From: Candidula unifasciata
Lineage: Eukaryota > Mollusca > Gastropoda > Stylommatophora > Geomitridae
Direction: 5' to 3'
Length of the DNA: 64,000 bases
NCBI GenBank assembly: GCA_905116865.2
Contig: CAJHNH020000494.1
Location: 512,428 to 576,427 of the forward strand
Positions 1 to 9,656 of the stretch are shown here, in pieces; positions within the stretch are counted from its first letter, which is position 1; the number at the start of each line of letters is the position of its first letter. Made by a program: the position numbers and the translations under genes. The notes beneath the pieces were generated by a model, which saw only the letters and a list, made by a program, of their open reading frames with translations, made no database searches and had not been told where the DNA came from.

Positions 1-18
1 AACAAAATATGAACTAAC

Positions 19-597
19 CTGGCTAATGTCCTTCTGTACATCATCTTCAGCATCATTTTCAACATCAAATATGCAAAACATTTTGTCCTTGATCATCCCA
101 CTCCGTGTATCATTATCTGCACGGAGGTCAGAATCTGTTTCTGCTGTTGTTTTAAAAATTGTGCTCTGCTGTACATCTCCCTTGTGTGATACTTCTTTAC
201 AACTATCACTAACATTGTGATCTGAACAACTAGAAGATGATGAAGCAGGTTCACTTTCTGTGCTTTCTTCACTTGACAATTTGTTTCCTTCTGAAGATTT
301 ATCCTTTACATCTTTAGCACACTCAGTCTCCTGAGATGCTGCTTTTTCAGAAGAATCACTAGAACTTTTAACGTTCTCGTCATTATCTTTGTCTAAAAAG
401 TCAAGGTCTAATGCTCGCCGACTACATGTTATGCGAAATCTGTTTGTGCGTGAAGTCTGCTCTGTCTCTTTTCTAAGTTTAGTGGTAATTTCAGGAAAGT
501 GAACAGAATGTTTAAAACTGGCTGAGTGTGGGTGAAGTTCTTTATGAATCTTTTTCTGTCGAATGGCCTCTTTAATGTGGTTTGAAATGGGCTCATC
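19..597 (-). CDS. SLC7A6OS: SLC7A6OS exon 2
   Basis: A 193-codon open frame starting DEPISNHIKEAI directly after a pyrimidine-rich acceptor ending CTGACAG (604-598) and closing with a GTTAGT donor at 18. The frame is open throughout but lacks an early ATG, so a simple start-to-stop search misses it. The second half is rich in Ser, Glu and Asp (a run with SSSSSC), low-complexity and probably disordered, as in the family. Confidence 0.78.
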
Positions 598-3500
598 CTG
601 TCAGAAAGATTTAACCAAAAACAAATTAAAATAAGTCTCATTTACACCCAGCATGCCGTGGCACCAAATAACTATTGTATGTTAACAATTTTAGTAGGAC
701 AGTTGTCTCACAATGAGAGTCAACAAAAATGAAATAGCATGTTACTAGCAGTTAATTGAATAAAAATAAAACTTTCTATGAGTGCCGTTCACAATACTTT
801 CTGTTACTTGATTAATTCATAATATTTAACGGCCTCAAATGGTTCCCCCCTCTGTTTATTTATAGGAATGACGTATACACACCGGAACCTACCAATCAAA
901 TACCTTTCTTAAATGTTTGTGTATTCTAGACAAAGCAATAAGGTCTTACTGTGTTCGTAAATTGTTGCTGTGATTGTTATTCGACATTTGCTTCGTTAAT
1001 ATAAATTTCTGTAACCTATGGTGCCATTTCAATGGGTTGAAATGAATTCTGTCCGTATTCCATAGTCGTGGATTTCAAGCTGTACGATAGGCATGGCCAA
1101 TGAGACACCTTTTTTGGGGGGTGCCTAGTTGACCATGTATCTTAGTGCACTTGTATTCATGGCGAGGCGCAGACGCCGTCTGGAGGTGACAGGTTCAATT
1201 CCCGGCACGGTAACTATAGCTTTCGATTTTTATGTTGTCTAGTGTGTTCTTCTATCTTTCTACTTCTTTCTATGAGTGCCGTTCACAATACTTTCTGTTA
1301 CTTGATTAATTCATAGAGTATAAGCAGAACACACAGTGGCTATATTGTTAAGCCATTTGCCCCATTATCGAACGCTCGTGTGATTTGTTGCGCATGTAAA
1401 AAAAAAAACACCTTGGCAGTTACAAATCGAAAAGAGTAGCCAAACGGCGCTGCCCAGGCCAAATTTTGAGTTGAAAATCTACCCAAAGTATTTCAGGATC
1501 CTTGCCGATGCTATAGAGCCTGTGCACTGTGCTGAGCTTCTTCAGGACTCAGACTTGAGTAAGAAGAAGAACGAAGCTCTTATGGATTACTATCCATATA
1601 CTATGATGTTGATCTGTTGTTCAAACTTTAAACTTCTTCATGGTCCGAAAGTTGTAGGCTCTCTGGGAATCGTTGCTAGAGCTATGCTACTATGAAGGTT
1701 GTGCATTGTTCTCAAGAAGTGGCTAGCCATTGTTTAAAGACAGAACGAGCCGTGTTAGGGTAAAACCAGGTGCAATTAAGTGGATATTGTTTACTTTAAA
1801 CTTCTTTTAATCATAAAGTGCTTACTTAAAACTAGTGAGCTGGTGTCCATTTGTATATGTTAACAGGGCCAAATGAGATATGCATGTACAGATTGGCCGC
1901 ACTGCCCCAAATATAATATTTGATTGCAAAGGGATCTGTTGAGAAACGAAATAGTAGTTGTTGCCATAAAATGCAAACATTGGCAATCCATCTTTTGTCA
2001 GATGCCACTATAATTTGTCCATGGTGGTACTAGCCACCGATAAAATTCTAATATCTCAACTTAGAACTGAGCTCTAAAGCCACAGGCTTCAATGAGGTAT
2101 TGGGTTCTCCTTTAAACTACGGCCGGTTAGTCGGAGTTCAGTCCCCTGGCTACAGTGCAATTACGGAGTGGAGAAGGCACGAATCACAAAACAAAGGTCC
2201 GTCGACATGGCTGCTAGAGCTAGACCACACGCTGCGACTCACATTAGCGACCGTGTTCTTGCAACGCACAACTTGGTGGCCGTAGATGTGACACCTGCGG
2301 ATCTGTATGCCTTAATGAGCGACAAGCTTGCGTGGTTGCGGTGGCTAGCTGAGCATAGAGTTATAAGGAACATGCAGGTATGTGCCTCGTGCAACTGTCC
2401 TTGGGCACTAGCCGGGCGCTATTGCCTTCATATTTAGCAGAATTCTAATGGCGCCACTGCCACAAGCAGAACATTTTCGGCTGTTATTTGCAACTCCTGT
2501 GTCACAATTATCAGATATAGCGGTCGTCATTATGGGTAAGTACTTGACGTTACATGTGTTACCCTAACCATAACCCTACCCTACCCCTAACCCAAACCAT
2601 TTATGTCATTTGTTTCGTTCCCTCTTTTCCACTCCGTAATAGCACTGCAGCCAAGGGACTGAACTCCGACTAACCGGCCGTAGTTTAAAGGAGAGCCAGG
2701 TATTGTAATTTTGGATTAGATATTTTAATCTCTATCCAGCTGTAATAGTATTAGTTTTATAAGTAAAAACCCAATATATAAAACTTTAAAAGCATCCTTA
2801 TATTATAAAGGATTGCTAACTTTACAGATTTTTTATAAACAAAACAAATAATGAATAATAAATAATGGGCTCTCCTTTAAATAACGGTCGCTAGCTGGAA
2901 GGCGACGGCCGCTTAGTCGGAGTTCAGTCCCCTGGCTGCAGTGCAATTACGGAGCGGGCAAGTCACGAATCAAAACACACGGTGAGGTCGACATGGCTGC
3001 TAGAGCTAAACCACGCGCTGCGACTGACAGTACAACCGCGCTCTTCCGACGCAAGACTCTCGTAGACCACGAGCTGCAACTCAATTTAGCGACCGCGTTC
3101 AATTACCGCTTCTTGCGACGGCTGTGACTCAATTTAGTGACCGCGTTCATTTATCGCTTTTTGTGACACATTACGGAGTGGACTAGAGGGAACGACACAA
3201 GTGACATAAGTACTGTGTGTTGGTGATAGACAGCGTGCAGTGCCCTACTGTCATCACACGGTTAGGGCTTTGGTTACGGTTAGGGGTAGGGTTTGGGTTA
3301 GGTTTAGGGTTAGGGTTGCTACTATGAGTTTGTGCGAAGATGAGATGCGGCGACACTAACCGTAACCCTAACCCTACCCCAAATCCTAACCCAAATCCTA
3401 GGATGACAGGTAACTATATCATTTGTTTCGTTCCCTGTTTTCCACTCCGTAATTGCACTGCAGCCAGGGGACTGAACTCTGAATAAGCGGCCGTCGCCTT

Positions 3501-3988
3501 CCAGCTAGTGACCGTTATTTAAAGGAGAGCCAAATAATGTAATAATGTCGGCTCTCTTTTTAACTACGGCCGGTAGATGGCCGTCTACCGGCCGTAGTTG
3601 AAAGGAGAGCCATAATGTCTTTAATAAATAATAATAAAGATATAACAAATGTTTGACCTAATATTTTAAGCATTAATTAATAAATACGATGTGTATAAAT
3701 AGAACATATAGAGAAAAATAAATAATAAGTGATAGAAGATCTAATCAAAATGTAAGACAAATAAATATAAAAATTATAATAATTAATCTTAATAATCGCA
3801 TTGAGTGTGAATCATCACAGACGGAGGCGAGAGAGATAGACACTCACTTTGGTACTGATCGTTCCGGCGAAAGACAGGACACTTTTTACTTCCACAAAAT
3901 CAGTTTCCCGTCGTTTCTTACAGGATAAAAATAAGGCTTCTGCGGGATCATCGTCGATTCTTCGTTTTACTCTGATAACAGAAGCCAT
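19..3988 (-). CDS. SLC7A6OS: SLC7A6OS/Iwr1-like protein, 5' two exons (partial gene)
   Basis: Two minus-strand exons join in frame: 3988-3848 (47 codons from ATG) and 597-19 (193 codons), both phase 0 with GT donors and AG acceptors. The N-terminus reads MASVIRVKRR then DPAEALFLSCKKRR, which I recognise as the conserved start of SLC7A6OS/Iwr1; exon 2 has TNRFRITCSRRALD, resembling the vertebrate RYRV-SSRRSL segment, followed by a Ser/acidic-rich stretch. In yeast Iwr1 binds assembled RNA polymerase II and carries it into the nucleus through an N-terminal bipartite nuclear localisation signal; here KRR and CKKRR clusters about 15 residues apart fit that signal. The acidic C-terminal part with the DYVYDIYY-type motif is missing because the gene runs off the left edge after the donor at 18-17. 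The assignment rests on remembered family sequence, not on a search. Confidence 0.8.
772..1315. repeat. 50-bp direct repeats flanking a 444-bp segment
   Basis: The same 50 bases occur at 772-821 and 1266-1315. Between them (about 1130-1215) lies a tRNA-like stretch with a B-box-like GGTTCAATTCCCGG. This looks like a SINE or similar inserted with, or later duplicated by, a long direct repeat. It lies in SLC7A6OS intron 1. Confidence 0.55.
1365..1600 (+). mobile_element. SINE family IV fragment (3' part)
   Basis: Matches, in opposite orientation, the repeat copies at 22320-22713 and 52010-52425: shared pieces include the GAAAAGAGTAGCC block, the AAAGTATTTCAGGATCC block and the GTGCACTG..GCTGA..CTT block. 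The open frame at 1471-1695 belongs to this repeat and is not a gene. Confidence 0.65.
2103..2697. mobile_element. Foldback MITE copy 1 (GGCTCTCCTTTAAA family)
   Basis: About 70 bp of inverted repeat at each end: GG(T/C)TCTCCTTTAAACTACGGC on the left and its reverse complement on the right, reaching a shared CACTCCGTAAT sub-terminal block. It is flanked by the 8-bp target-site duplication AGGTATTG (2095-2102 and 2698-2705). The core contains telomere-like CCCTAACC/CCCTACC runs near 2560-2592. No transposase is visible. An 8-bp duplication is usual for hAT, P or Merlin elements. Confidence 0.85.
2868..3531. mobile_element. Foldback MITE copy 2 with telomere-like inner arms
   Basis: Terminal inverted repeats of about 110 bp starting GGCTCTCCTTTAAATAACGG, flanked by the 8-bp duplication AAATAATG (2860-2867 and 3532-3539). 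The interior repeats the GTCGACATGGCTGCTAGAGCTA block of copy 1 in part. It then carries a second, inner inverted repeat of TTAGGG-like DNA: GGTTAGGG/GGGTTAGG at 3260-3316 against CCCTAACC at 3358-3400. Confidence 0.87.
3550..3611. mobile_element. Foldback MITE copy 3, 62-bp minimal palindrome
   Basis: A near-perfect 62-bp palindrome made only of the two ends of the same MITE family (GGCTCTC...GAGAGCC with GGCCGGTAGA at the centre). It has its own 8-bp duplication ATAATGTC (3542-3549 and 3612-3619). The separate duplication shows a genuine insertion and not a leftover of copy 2 just upstream. Confidence 0.85.
3848..3988 (-). CDS. SLC7A6OS: SLC7A6OS exon 1 (start codon)
   Basis: ATG at 3988 reading leftwards, 47 codons ending ...GTISTK, then a strong GTGAGT donor at 3847. 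It holds the bipartite basic nuclear localisation signal. Upstream DNA (4000-4131) is short before the LINE insertion starts, so the promoter has been partly displaced or is very compact. Confidence 0.8.
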
Positions 3989-4433
3989 GAGGGATGTTTT
4001 TATTTACTCCACTTGCCTTCCCACTTCCACTACGACTCAGTTATCAACACCGAAAGCAGCATTCAGTTATACTTCCGGGTCAACCGGTGTCATTACAACA
4101 CTGTTACCTGAATTTAGCTTCTTCTCCTTCTTCTTCTTCCTTCATGTTGCCTTCTTTCTAGGCGAAGTCCGGGTAGATGGAACCCGTTAGCTTTGCACAG
4201 CAGTGCATCTAGGAGACGGCAAACTCCAAATTTAAATCCCCAAGTTCAAGGTGGGCCACCGTGCTGAGGAACTGGATGGCCACGGGTGAGCTGGTCGTGA
4301 ACGTTGGACGTCTGGCGAGCGTGCGGGGCGGCACCAGGCGTATGGACTCCTACGGGACACCCATTGCCCCTTCCCTAGCAGGCAGACAATACTAGGGTGA
4401 CCGGTCATTTCCTGCAGTACTCTATTTTTTCGT

Positions 4434-5585
4434 ATGGATTTAAAAAATATACATAAGAATCGTCGCCGGAGCTACAGGGCACGTGCTCTGCGCTTGACAC
4501 ATTATTCGGCGGTTACTGAAGAGGGAGTGAGGAGGAGACGACGAGGAAATGGGGAGAGAAGAAGGCATAGAAATAGGAGGGCGGGTGCTAGGAGAACAAG
4601 GCGAAAAGCGGAGAGACTGAGCTTTAATCATGTAAGAGTAGGATACTGGAACTGTCGGAGTGCTAGGCAGAGAGGTCCTGTACTGGAGAGGTTGATTTTT
4701 TATTTTGATGTCATCATGCTCCAGGAGCTAAATACAGACAGATATCATTGCCCGGGGTACGTCAGTTATATAAACCCTGTTGGACAGGAAAGACATGGAC
4801 AAGGTCTAGTGGTAAAGGAGGGAGTGAAACATGTGGTGCTTGACTTGAGCCAGTGGAACCACAGTGGGCGAAAGGTTCAAGGGATACAGGTGGAAATTGG
4901 TTGCTTAAGTTGGAACCTCATAAATATATATGCCACGGTAGACTGTTTTGTCAGAAGTGAACAATGGAGCTGGCTCAAGGAATTGGACGAGTTACCAGGT
5001 GATAGGTTACTCATATGTGGGGATTTCAAAGCGAGGAACAGAGAATGGGACAGCAGTGGAGAAAACCGACAGGGAATAGCTCTTGCAGAGGCCATGGTTG
5101 ACTCCGATATGGTCTGCATCAATGATGGGAGGCAGACTAGAATGGCAATGAGGTCTGGAGATGCAGACACAGCCATTGACTTGACATTTGTCTCTCAGTC
5201 GTCGGTTTTAGATGTTAAATGGACTGTTCTGAATGACCATAGGAGTGATCACCTACCATGTTCAGTCTTGATTTCTAAACTCAGTAAGGTTAAGGTTGGG
5301 AGAGCACGCAAGACCTTCCAGTATAAGTGGACCAACAACCTACTTGGACGCCTCAGACGGGGAGCATGCAAAAGAACTGCCAGAACTAATTTTCTACAGC
5401 CTCTATGGTGGACTCCAGAAATAGAACAGGCATGGAAGGCAAAGAGAGCCGCAGTGAAGCAGCTAATGAAAGTACGACAGACACTCTCAAGCTCACGAGA
5501 GGAAGTGGAGATGGCGGAGAATGTGAAAAAAGATAAGGTGGAGGTTTTCAAGCGCTGTGCTGCAGAGGCCAAAAGAGCAAAGTGA
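4434..5585 (+). pseudogene. LINE APE endonuclease region
   Basis: 383-codon frame from ATG. An Arg-rich N-terminus (about residues 10-60) is followed by an exonuclease-endonuclease-phosphatase fold: VGYWNCRSAR, VIMLQELN, LINIYA, LLICGDFKARNREWD, DLTFVS and SDHLPC. The usual GDFNAHH core reads GDFKARN, so the catalytic Asn and the following His are replaced. That argues this copy could not nick DNA even if translated. The frame stops just before the RT linker, which continues in another frame at 5557. Confidence 0.82.
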
Positions 5586-7585
5586 AACTTTTGTGAATGA
5601 CATGGGAGGCGATAAAACATTGGGGAAATTCTGGAAACTGCAAAGGCAGATGCAAAGAAAAGATCGGCCTATGACAGTCGGAACAATTTGTAGAGACGAT
5701 GGTGTGCGTGTGACAACAGACAAGGAGAAAGTGGAGGCTTTTTTCCATAGGATTATAGCTCAGATCATAATGATGTAGACATCAGGGATGCAGTTAGAAA
5801 GGAGTTAGCTGGCACCTTAAAGAATATGCATTATGAAGACATGATACAAGTAGAAGATATCAAACAAATTTAGAAAAAAGCCAAAGACACTGCACCAGGG
5901 CCTGATGGTGTCAGGTATGGTCACACGAAGGCTTTGAGCGATGTAGACCTGGCAGAGATGGCCAACTGTTTTAACCAGAGTATTAGGACAGCATTAGTAC
6001 GGCAAGACTGGATGCACAGCTATCTAATCCCACTACCAAAACCTTTTAAAGATCAAAGCTTAGTGGCTTTAGAATCATCACCTTACAAAACACATTTGGG
6101 AAGGTCTTGGAGAAGATAGTTGCTGTAAAGTTACAAGAATTTTTGGAAAGGAGGAAGCTTCTCCCAAGAGGTCTGAGAAGTTACCGGCCAGGAAAGGACA
6201 CTTGGGCAAATGCGACCACTTTTGCTTTTGACGTCTATGAAGGGTTCCAGAACAGACAGGAAACTATGGAGGTAGGACTGGATCTCGAGGATGCTTATAA
6301 CAGAGTGAGATAGACAACTTAATGACTGCACTGAGGGAGAAGGAGGTCAATCCATGGTTGGTGAATTTGGTTGCAGCTGTCCTGTATTCACGTCGGGTTG
6401 CTCTCCGACTGGGCTCATGGACCTCTGAACCATGCACTTTGGCCCCAGGACTGCCACAGGGATCCGCCATCTCGCCTGTGCTCTTCAACGTGTATACGAG
6501 CAAGATTGCAAGCCTAGAAGCACTAGGAGTTGGAAGGATACTGACTTTTGCGGATGATATACTTGCATATAGACAGGGAGAAGAGAGGGAACAAACAGCT
6601 CGGGAGCTACAAGCGACAGTAGACAAAGTGACTTAGTGGTGTACAGAAATGAAGGCTGTCGTCCACCCGGAAAAGGCGTCTGTTTTGTGGTGTTCTCTGG
6701 ACAACAGAATCGTTAAAACTAATGTCCCAAGTCTCACGATAGATGGCAGAGACGTCAACAGAGAGAGCAAACTGAAGTATCTGGGAATTACATTTGACAG
6801 GAGCCTGTCATTTACGGACCATGTGGAGAGTTGTGACGAGATGCCAAAAAGGACTTAGTGCACTTAAGACTATGGCTGCAATTGACATAGAGCAGAGAAT
6901 GTTTTTCACACTATATCAGCACCTGATCCTGTCAGTTATGGATTATGGCCTGGGACTGCTTACCGTCTCAAAGAGTCAGATGGACAAACTAGAGCGCATA
7001 CAGAACGCGGCTATGCGGGTCATTCTGGGTTGCACCAGAGACACCCTAGTGGTGTGTATGCGATACATCCTTGGTTTGCCGACGTTTGCAGGTAGGCACA
7101 AGGTGATGCAGGCGAAGTCATATCTCAGGGTAGCTGCAGACACAGACCACCCTCTGCATGAAGCTCTGGGTGCAGTTGAGGGTCAGCGGCTGATAAGAGG
7201 GAGGTCATGGATGGCTCAGGCAGAAGACACAATCAGACAGGTTTGCATCCTTGAGAACATTAGGCGAGGAGAGGAGTGGGTCAAAGTGCCACCTGAGCAG
7301 TCAGACTTGTGTAGAGTCATAATCACTCTGAGCCGGGTATGCAGAGACTGGCCAGCAGGTGCCACAGAGGTGGAAATTCAGCAATTGATTCAAGATAATG
7401 CTCGCTCAGAGGATTTGATCATTTACACAGACGGTTCGGTGTCAAGAGGCAAAAGAAGTGCTTGGGGCTTTTTAGCAAAAGTTAATGGTCGACGTTTGGT
7501 GCAGGAGAGCCTAGCATATGATACCACAACATCCAGCTTAAGAATGGAGGTGGAGGCGGTCACTGCAGCTTTCCGCTCGCTAGAG

Positions 7586-7590
7586 AACAC

Positions 7591-7638
<48 letters not shown>
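7586..7638 (+). repeat. (CA)n microsatellite inside the LINE RNase H frame
   Basis: About 24 CA dinucleotides follow the codons for FRSLENT, putting a Thr-His run into the frame and a stop shortly after. The RNase H homology resumes as IVIVTDSES in the next stretch, so the repeat sits between the Glu and second Asp motifs. Confidence 0.95.
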
Positions 7639-7642
<4 letters not shown>

Positions 7643-8119
7643 TTGTAATTGTAACTGATTCAGAAAGCATGCTGAGGAAGATCAGAACAGGTATGCTTCG
7701 TGCAGAGTGGCATGCTTCGCTGCGGAGGACACGAGTGAGGAGTATTGTCTGAATTTTTTCACGGATGCACGCCGGTGTGTTGGGAAATGAACAGGCGGAT
7801 AGACTAGCTGGCTCTTCACAACCTATCGGAATACTGCTACATGATAGGGCAGACGTGGTTAGTGCTTTGTGGGAGAGCGTGTACAATGCGGAGGAGCAGA
7901 TGGATCACCACAGTCTGGTGAGATTGATGCAGTTGGAGGTGACGAGAGGTTCTGGCAGAAGCTCAAGGCTCAGAGGAAAGGCAAGACGGACGTTTAATCA
8001 GAAAGCTACTGGCACCATTAGTATCGGAACTCTTCGCTGGCTGCTGAAGATGGGGACAGGGGGCTTATGGGAATGTCAGAAGTGCTGTGATGTCGGTTCT
8101 TGAACCAAATCAAATCAAA

Positions 8120-8585
8120 TCTTCTTCCTTCGTCATTAAAAGTAAGTTGGCACCCTGTTTTCAGGTTTACAGCTAGACTACGATATTTACGCTTTTCGGC
8201 CCAACAAATCCGATTTAAGCAAATTTGTCGCTTTTTTCTACATGTTAAGGAGCAGTGAGTCTAGATCCCCATCCAACACATACACACATTCACAAACGCG
8301 CGCGCGCACACACACACACACACACACTCAGACAGGGCCCCAGGACTCACAGGGGCAGTTATAAATTCAGCTAGCCTACTTGTCAGCAGCCCAAATTGTC
8401 AATTATTAAATCTTTTTTAAACTGCAGATCGGAAAATATTTGGAAAAAAAAAATGCGGGCCGGTGACGCATTAGTACAGAAACAAATACACAGGTGGATC
8501 AAACCATATTTATTAAAAGAAATGTTACACAACTACAGTAAAGTGAGTAAAATCCCTTTTCAAGCCACGTTTGGCGCATCAGGCA
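8120..8585. other. Unassigned DNA with (GC)n(AC)n tract
   Basis: I see no gene. A GCGCGC then (AC)n tract lies at 8297-8328. The rest is unclassified. Confidence 0.5.
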
Positions 8586-8820
8586 TATGGGAAAAGCACC
8601 CATATTGTTACAGACCAATCGGCACTAGGTGGGTAATGTGTGCCGGCTGTCTTTACTTCCCCTAGACATATATCTTGGTACCAATTTTAGGCTGGGTAGA
8701 CCTGCGACTCCCCATACCACGATAAAAATCCACGCAGCCAGCAGTGGGTTTCGATCGCGGTACGTTTGAATTACGAGTCGGACTCGCAACGTCTAAGCCA
8801 CGGACGCCGCTTACACAACT
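8585..8820 (-). mobile_element. SINE family V copy (tRNA-headed)
   Basis: Matches 56903-57174: CATATGGGAAAAGC, the GTAATGTG..GCCGGCTGTCTTTACT block, then TAAAAATCCACGCAGCCAGCAGTGGGTTT. Read on the minus strand, the right end begins GGCGTC-GTGGCTTAGACGTT and continues to GATCGAAACCCACTG, a tRNA-like A box and B box pair. Confidence 0.75.
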
Positions 8821-8865
8821 ACAGGCTTTAGCTAATATAATATCTACTGTTTACCCTCATACTCT

Positions 8866-9110
8866 TCATCATCACCATCAAGTGCCTCGCTGCCTGGCAT
8901 GGGAGATCATGCCCCTCCACAGTCTGAGATCTTCAATTACAATGTCAGTTGGTGTGTTGATACTCTTCCATGCCATAACAAAAAGCTGTAAAGAGTCGAC
9001 TCGCGTTGTCTTCCTATGTCTCGGGGCCTACATATTTTTCCAGTTATCACCACATGGTCCAATTTCCTTCTTTCCATAACATGACCAAAACATGATGACT
9101 GTCTCTTTTT
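8866..9110 (-). mobile_element. LINE C-terminal fragment
   Basis: Reads FGHVMERRKLDHVV-TGKI on the minus strand, the GHVMR type of C-terminus found in many invertebrate LINEs, followed leftwards by a Trp-His-Gly motif and a short (GAT)n-like tail at 8866-8880. Confidence 0.6.
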
Positions 9111-9114
9111 TTTC

Positions 9115-9225
9115 ATATACAACTGCTGTGCGAAAGAGGGTTGACTGGAAGGGCCGAATGTAAGACAGGCCTGCGTGCCCAATTTGTGACCCGTTGAAAA
9201 TAAAGTTCGTTTGTTCATAAATAAA
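9115..9225 (+). repeat. Dispersed repeat family VI, copy 1
   Basis: Matches the reverse complement of 50475-50590: GACAGGCCTG.GTGCCCAAT, then TGAAAATAAAGTT and a TTCATAAAT tail. Probably a SINE 3' end. Confidence 0.55.
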
Positions 9226-9656
9226 ATGGGGAGATAATTTACATTAGCACCGGCTGTGGCATAGGCACCTGTGAAAATGGTGGCTGTAGTGTTTGAAAGG
9301 TGTCATTGTGAGTGAGTAATGATTACAAATGTTGTCGGATTACCAAAGAGGATTACGTCCACCATTATATGGAAATAATGATTGCCATAGAAATAGATTG
9401 CATGAACACTGTCCGTCCACTGTTGTCACTCAAGTTGCTGCATAACTGCATATACGCGCTGATAATTGCTCACGTTCTCCTTAAATAAATAAAAACATTA
9501 TAAATGATTACAAGTAATTAATAATTGACTGACATTTTGGTACCAGAGGGCAGTTAAATTAGTTATAAATTAACACATAAAGCGTTCCTTGGAACACAAA
9601 GAGTGAAGCGTTTTTCTTAGGCAGACATTGGTGCAGTATTATCACAATCGACGACT

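Larger units (their letters stand above)
4144..8119 (+). mobile_element. LINE retrotransposon, near full length, coding frame broken
   Basis: Order: about 290 bp of 5' leader, APE endonuclease (4434-5585, intact frame), reverse transcriptase (about 5780-6860), RNase H (about 7400-7880), C-terminal region to 8103, then an (AAATC)n tail. RT motifs visible are APGPDG, DLEDAYN, GLPQGSAISPVLF, FADDIL and KYLGITFD. RNase H shows YTDGS, MEVEAV, VTDSES and NEQADRLAG. Several stops and frameshifts (about 5580, 5770, 6115, 6312, 6635, 6850, 7645, 7752) make it inactive. A 12-bp duplication TCTTCTTCCTTC (4132-4143 and 8120-8131) supports the ends. The APE-RT-RNaseH architecture suggests the I superfamily, although I see no ORF1. 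Confidence 0.88.

Noticed and set aside
1471..1695. 74-codon plus-strand frame
   Set aside because: Lies in a SINE family IV fragment that is repeated at 22.3, 27.1 and 52 kb.
2560..3400. Telomere-like repeats as a chromosome end or internal telomere
   Set aside because: They are short, degenerate and confined to MITEs with target-site duplications.
3849..4190. 113-codon plus-strand frame
   Set aside because: Antisense to SLC7A6OS exon 1 and running into the LINE target site; it has no similarity of its own.
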